Assembly (NCBI RefSeq): GCF_010993745.1
Contig: NZ_WOTN01000004.1
Coordinates: 744,001 to 808,000, forward strand
Reading direction: 5' to 3'
Origin: Fodinicola acaciae
GTDB lineage: Bacteria; Actinomycetota; Actinomycetes; Mycobacteriales; HKI-0501
DNA: 64,000 nt
The notes under the pieces were generated by a model. It did not search any database and was not told the DNA's origin. It saw nothing but the letters and a program-made list of their open reading frames with translations. The translations under genes and the position numbers were made by a program. Below, piece by piece: positions 62,101 through 64,000 of the stretch. Positions within the stretch are counted from its first letter, which is position 1. Every line of letters begins with the position of its first letter.

Positions 62101-62302
62101 GGTGGTGGAGGCGGTCTCGGCGGCGGAAAAGGCGGTGGAGGTGTATGCGATGACGGACAACCGGCCGGGAAAGCTGGCCGTCCTGGGGACGTTGGCGCAG
62201 GCATACCGGCTGGCCGGCCGGCACATCGACGCGGCAGGCCGCGATGACCAGGCCGGCAGGCTGCGCGCCGACCTGCGACCGCTTTCCCTGCCGGTCGAGT
62301 GA
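59132..62302 (+). CDS. SARP-NB-ARC-TPR regulator (AfsR-like) 1
   Basis: A 1056-residue signalling regulator from ATG 59132 (MTGDQGDLAEPVDVLVLG). OmpR-type winged-helix DNA-binding domain about 10-100 (AVVAALAIAGSDGLTSSALFETVWG, STVTVSVHRVRQWLREAVG), bacterial transcriptional activation domain about 105-245 (LWRGRALADVPADSQ, HPLDERLQASWMQAL), NB-ARC ATPase about 255-560 (P-loop CGPGGVGKTSLA, LVVLDNAL, TSRDRL, GCLPLALRV), then TPR-like helical repeats to the end. The layout is that of AfsR. It shares long identical patches with the next gene, which it overlaps by 4 nt. No secondary-metabolite cluster is visible in the window; targets are unknown. Confidence 0.92.
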   Translation: MTGDQGDLAEPVDVLVLGPVGLRRREEFLSPPSGVARAVVAALAIAGSDGLTSSALFETVWGSRAANAERSTVTVSVHRVRQWLREAVGDAVRVDRLGSGYVLRMTGESDVHRFVRLAAGGVEQQAEALALWRGRALADVPADSQDAVAVGDLVRSRLECATAYAGAHLLRGQPEHAIHALNPLVEEHPLDERLQASWMQALAAGGRQAEALEVYERVRRRLRAELGVDPDAVLTDCLLKILRGDIIAAREPCSTSVVPAQLPANVATFTGRGEQLRSLDELPAAASVLVVCGPGGVGKTSLAVRWAYRSLASYPDGQLFVDLRGYSREAPVPVIEVLHRFVRALGCPPDEIPADRDEAAALYRSMLAGRRVLVVLDNALSADQVRPLLPGAGGCTVVVTSRDRLDGLTVRDGAARLDLDVLTIEEARTLLAEATAGQEADLDALARACGCLPLALRVAAAQIRRNPSMTIAEYLREMEEIGPLNALSVEGDEQATVAAAFDLSYARVPADAQRCYRLLALVPGPDVPTAAVAALVDQPTADAHRMLRTLTGVHLVNEHSPDRYSMHDLLKAHARNNCDEVEPAAGRQAAARRLFDWYLATARKATDKVYSMTRLGTADSDELESVPDFGSAEAAASWFRDQTTNIISIVRAAESLGIAGSWFLVDALRGYFVYHRTVAEWGMATRAGLAAAEREASLAGQAAMHLSIGGLALYASHDISTAATEFHRAAAAARAGGWARGGTSSMLSQALIDEITGDLVAGTEKLTAVIRALRPAETWAAEAVARNNLAYTYVNQGRLRQAISQMSWLIRRFRAAGTGPFELLYENRGDAYRRHGNFAAARKDLLAAVEASRTVASRYHESRALSTLAFLYSDARRLELAVHIAEEALKVAGEITDRGLEDYACLALGDAYNTLGRGKESVAAYQKILTERDDVVDLATRVSAMLGVASILREPAVAREVLELLGGRSYRPLEGQAYGLLADLHLEIGQVVEAVSAAEKAVEVYAMTDNRPGKLAVLGTLAQAYRLAGRHIDAAGRDDQAGRLRADLRPLSLPVE

Positions 62303-64000
62303 CGGTGGAGCCGGCGGACGTACTCGTTCTCGGCGCGGTCGGCATCCGGTGCGGCGCCGATTTCTGGTCGCCGCCCTCCGCCGTGGCGCGCGCGGTCCTC
62401 GGCGCGCTGGCGTTGGCCGGTCCCGACGGCCTGACCAGGCAGGCACTTTTCCAGGCGGTGTGGGGATCCCGCTCGGCGACGGCGAGACGGTCCGTCGTGA
62501 CGGTGAGCATTCATCGGGTCCGCCAGTGGCTGCGCAAGGTCGTCGACGACGCGGTCGGCATCGACCACGCCGGGTCCAGCTATGTGCTGCGGCTGACCGG
62601 CGACACCGACGTGGCCAGATTTTGGCTCCTGCTCGCCACTTCCACCGACCGGATCGAGCGGCTGGCCGAAGCGCTGGAACTGTGGCGAGGTCAGCCGTTG
62701 GCGGACGTGCCGGCGGACAGCCGCGATTCGCTGGCGGTGGCCGGGCTCGTACGCGCGCGGCTCGCCATCGCGACGGAATGTTGCGACGGCCTGATCGAGG
62801 CCGGCGATCCGCAACGAGCCGTCCGCGTTCTTTCCACGCTGGCCGAGGAACATCCGTTGGAGGAGTCGATCCAGGCGTGCTGGGTCGCGGCGCTGGCCGC
62901 GGCCGGTCGCCAGGCCGAAGCCCTGGCGGCGTACGAGAAAACTCGCCGCAGGCTGCGCGCCGAGCTTGGCGTCGACCCTGGAGAGGAGCTCAGCGCCAGC
63001 CTCGTACGTGTGCTGCGTGGCGATTCTCCGGCGCCACCGAGGAAAACCGTGCCGACGCAGCTGCCGGGCGACACCGACGTGTTCGTCGGACGCGCCGACC
63101 AGTTGGCCACTTTGGACTCGCTTTGGCAGGAGCGCGCGGATGGCGCGTCGCCGGTCGTCGTGGTGTGCGGGCAGGGTGGGGTTGGCAAGACGAGCCTGGC
63201 CCTGCGATGGTCGCATCGCCTGGCGGCGCAGTTTCCGGACGGCCAGCTTTTCGCTGATCTGCGCGGATATTCGCGTGGTGAGCCGGCCACCGCCGCCGAG
63301 GTGCTGCATCATTTCGTACGAGCGCTCGGTTGTCCGCCGGACGAGGTGCCGTTGGATCGCGACGAGGCGGCGGCTCTCTATCGATCGATGCTGTCCGGTC
63401 GTCGCGTTCTCGTCGTGCTCGACAACGTTCTGACCGCTGAGCAGGTCAGGCCGCTGCTGCCAGGTGCGGCCGGTTGCGCGGTCGTCGTCACCAGCCGCAA
63501 CCGGCTCGACGGACTGAGTGCGCTGGACGGTGCCGATCAGCTCGACCTGGACGTGTTGACACCGGCCGAGTCGTACGAGGTTTTGTCGCGCGCGATCGGC
63601 GCCGGTCCGCGCGCCGATGTCGAGGCGTTGGCCACGGCCTGCGGACATCTGCCGCTCGCCCTGCGTGTCGCCGGAGCCGAGCTGGTCCGATCCGGTGTGC
63701 CCGTTTCGGCGTACCTGATGGAAATGGCCAAGCTCGGTGCACTGGACGCGCTCAGCGTCGGTGTGACCTTCGACCTGTCGTACGCGCGGCTGCCGGCCGA
63801 TGTGCGGCGTTGCTATCGGCTGCTTTCCCTGGTGCCAGGCCGCGATGTCGCCGTGTCGGCGGTCGCGGACCTGCTGGATCTCGGCCGCCGGCAGGCGTCC
63901 CGGCTGCTGCGTACGCTGGCCGTCGGTCACCTGGTCGCCGAGCACCGATCCGGCCGTTTCGTCATGCACAACCTGATCAAAGCGCACGCCCGCGCGCGGC
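62299..64000 (+). CDS. SARP-NB-ARC regulator (AfsR-like) 2, truncated by window end
   Basis: GTG 62299 overlaps the preceding stop (GTGA); 567 codons are visible and the frame continues past the edge. Domains seen: winged helix (AVLGALALAGPDGLTRQALFQAVWG, SVVTVSIHRVRQWLRKVV), BTAD (LWRGQPLADVPADSRDSL) and NB-ARC with CGQGGVGKTSLA, DGQLFADLRGYSR, DEAAALYRSMLSGRRVLVVLDN, TSRNRLDGL and CGHLPLALRV. It is a tandem duplicate of the gene before it; the NB-ARC parts are far more alike than the BTADs. The TPR part lies outside the window. Co-translation suggests the two may form hetero-oligomers or regulate overlapping targets. Confidence 0.92.
   Translation, partial: MTVEPADVLVLGAVGIRCGADFWSPPSAVARAVLGALALAGPDGLTRQALFQAVWGSRSATARRSVVTVSIHRVRQWLRKVVDDAVGIDHAGSSYVLRLTGDTDVARFWLLLATSTDRIERLAEALELWRGQPLADVPADSRDSLAVAGLVRARLAIATECCDGLIEAGDPQRAVRVLSTLAEEHPLEESIQACWVAALAAAGRQAEALAAYEKTRRRLRAELGVDPGEELSASLVRVLRGDSPAPPRKTVPTQLPGDTDVFVGRADQLATLDSLWQERADGASPVVVVCGQGGVGKTSLALRWSHRLAAQFPDGQLFADLRGYSRGEPATAAEVLHHFVRALGCPPDEVPLDRDEAAALYRSMLSGRRVLVVLDNVLTAEQVRPLLPGAAGCAVVVTSRNRLDGLSALDGADQLDLDVLTPAESYEVLSRAIGAGPRADVEALATACGHLPLALRVAGAELVRSGVPVSAYLMEMAKLGALDALSVGVTFDLSYARLPADVRRCYRLLSLVPGRDVAVSAVADLLDLGRRQASRLLRTLAVGHLVAEHRSGRFVMHNLIKAHARAR

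Noticed and set aside
62098..63987. 629-codon minus-strand frame
   Set aside because: Antisense of the SARP genes; no motifs.

Overview
This window comes from a high-GC actinobacterium. The evidence is GTG/TTG starts, many apparently leaderless genes, ESX-type mycosins, LytR-CpsA-Psr proteins, the proteasome activator Bpa, several F420-type oxidoreductases and tandem SARP/AfsR regulators. I cannot fix the genus from sequence alone. I saw no rRNA, tRNA, CRISPR array or transposase gene.

Layout. 1-6.9 kb is the edge of a type VII (ESX) secretion region: a large helical protein running off the left end, a small putative ESX-associated protein, a one-TM protein and two mycosins separated by a repeat-rich gap. 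7.1-12.0 kb is envelope assembly: a UDP-glucuronate decarboxylase-like enzyme and three LCP glycopolymer ligases, with a Ddn-like F420 protein between them. 12.3-21.8 kb is mixed: a rhodanese, a TetR-controlled DrrAB-type exporter, an FAD oxidoreductase, an anti-sigma-like ATPase, a DUF5926-like protein, an Ala/Pro-rich orphan, a histidine phosphatase and arginine deiminase. 22.1-26.1 kb is a cell-surface locus: a secreted Pro-rich protein, a 788-residue LP-repeat surface protein and a sortase homologue lacking the usual catalytic His and Arg. 26.1-34.2 kb has pheA, a second histidine phosphatase, a receptor Ser/Thr kinase with a propeller-like sensor, an AIM24 protein, a guaB1-alkD-metallopeptidase operon and a TerD protein.

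34.4-48.2 kb is metabolic: an acyl-adenylating enzyme, LLM oxidoreductase and secreted hydrolase operon behind a 9-codon leader ORF; a TetR-monooxygenase pair; serS with a HAD phosphatase; two paralogous LLM genes each behind a different perfect palindrome; and a K+/H+-type antiporter behind an 11-codon leader ORF. 48.2-58.8 kb has a HAD phosphatase, Bpa, a beta-lactamase-like lipoprotein, a GH92 alpha-mannosidase with a LacI-type operator, and nadABC divergent from a Nudix/winged-helix (NrtR-like) regulator. 59.1-64 kb holds two overlapping SARP-NB-ARC regulators, the second cut by the window end.

The most unusual content is intergenic. One family of G-rich palindromic elements forms nested inverted repeats with GAAACTGTCGTAC ends (12.0, 41.1, 45.4 kb). 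A composite repeat occurs in opposite orientations at 5.0 and 50.9 kb, each copy carrying two TTGTCCACA (DnaA-box-like) sites exactly 19 bp apart. A second hairpin family (GGCCACCATGCGTGC core) sits mainly at gene 3' ends.
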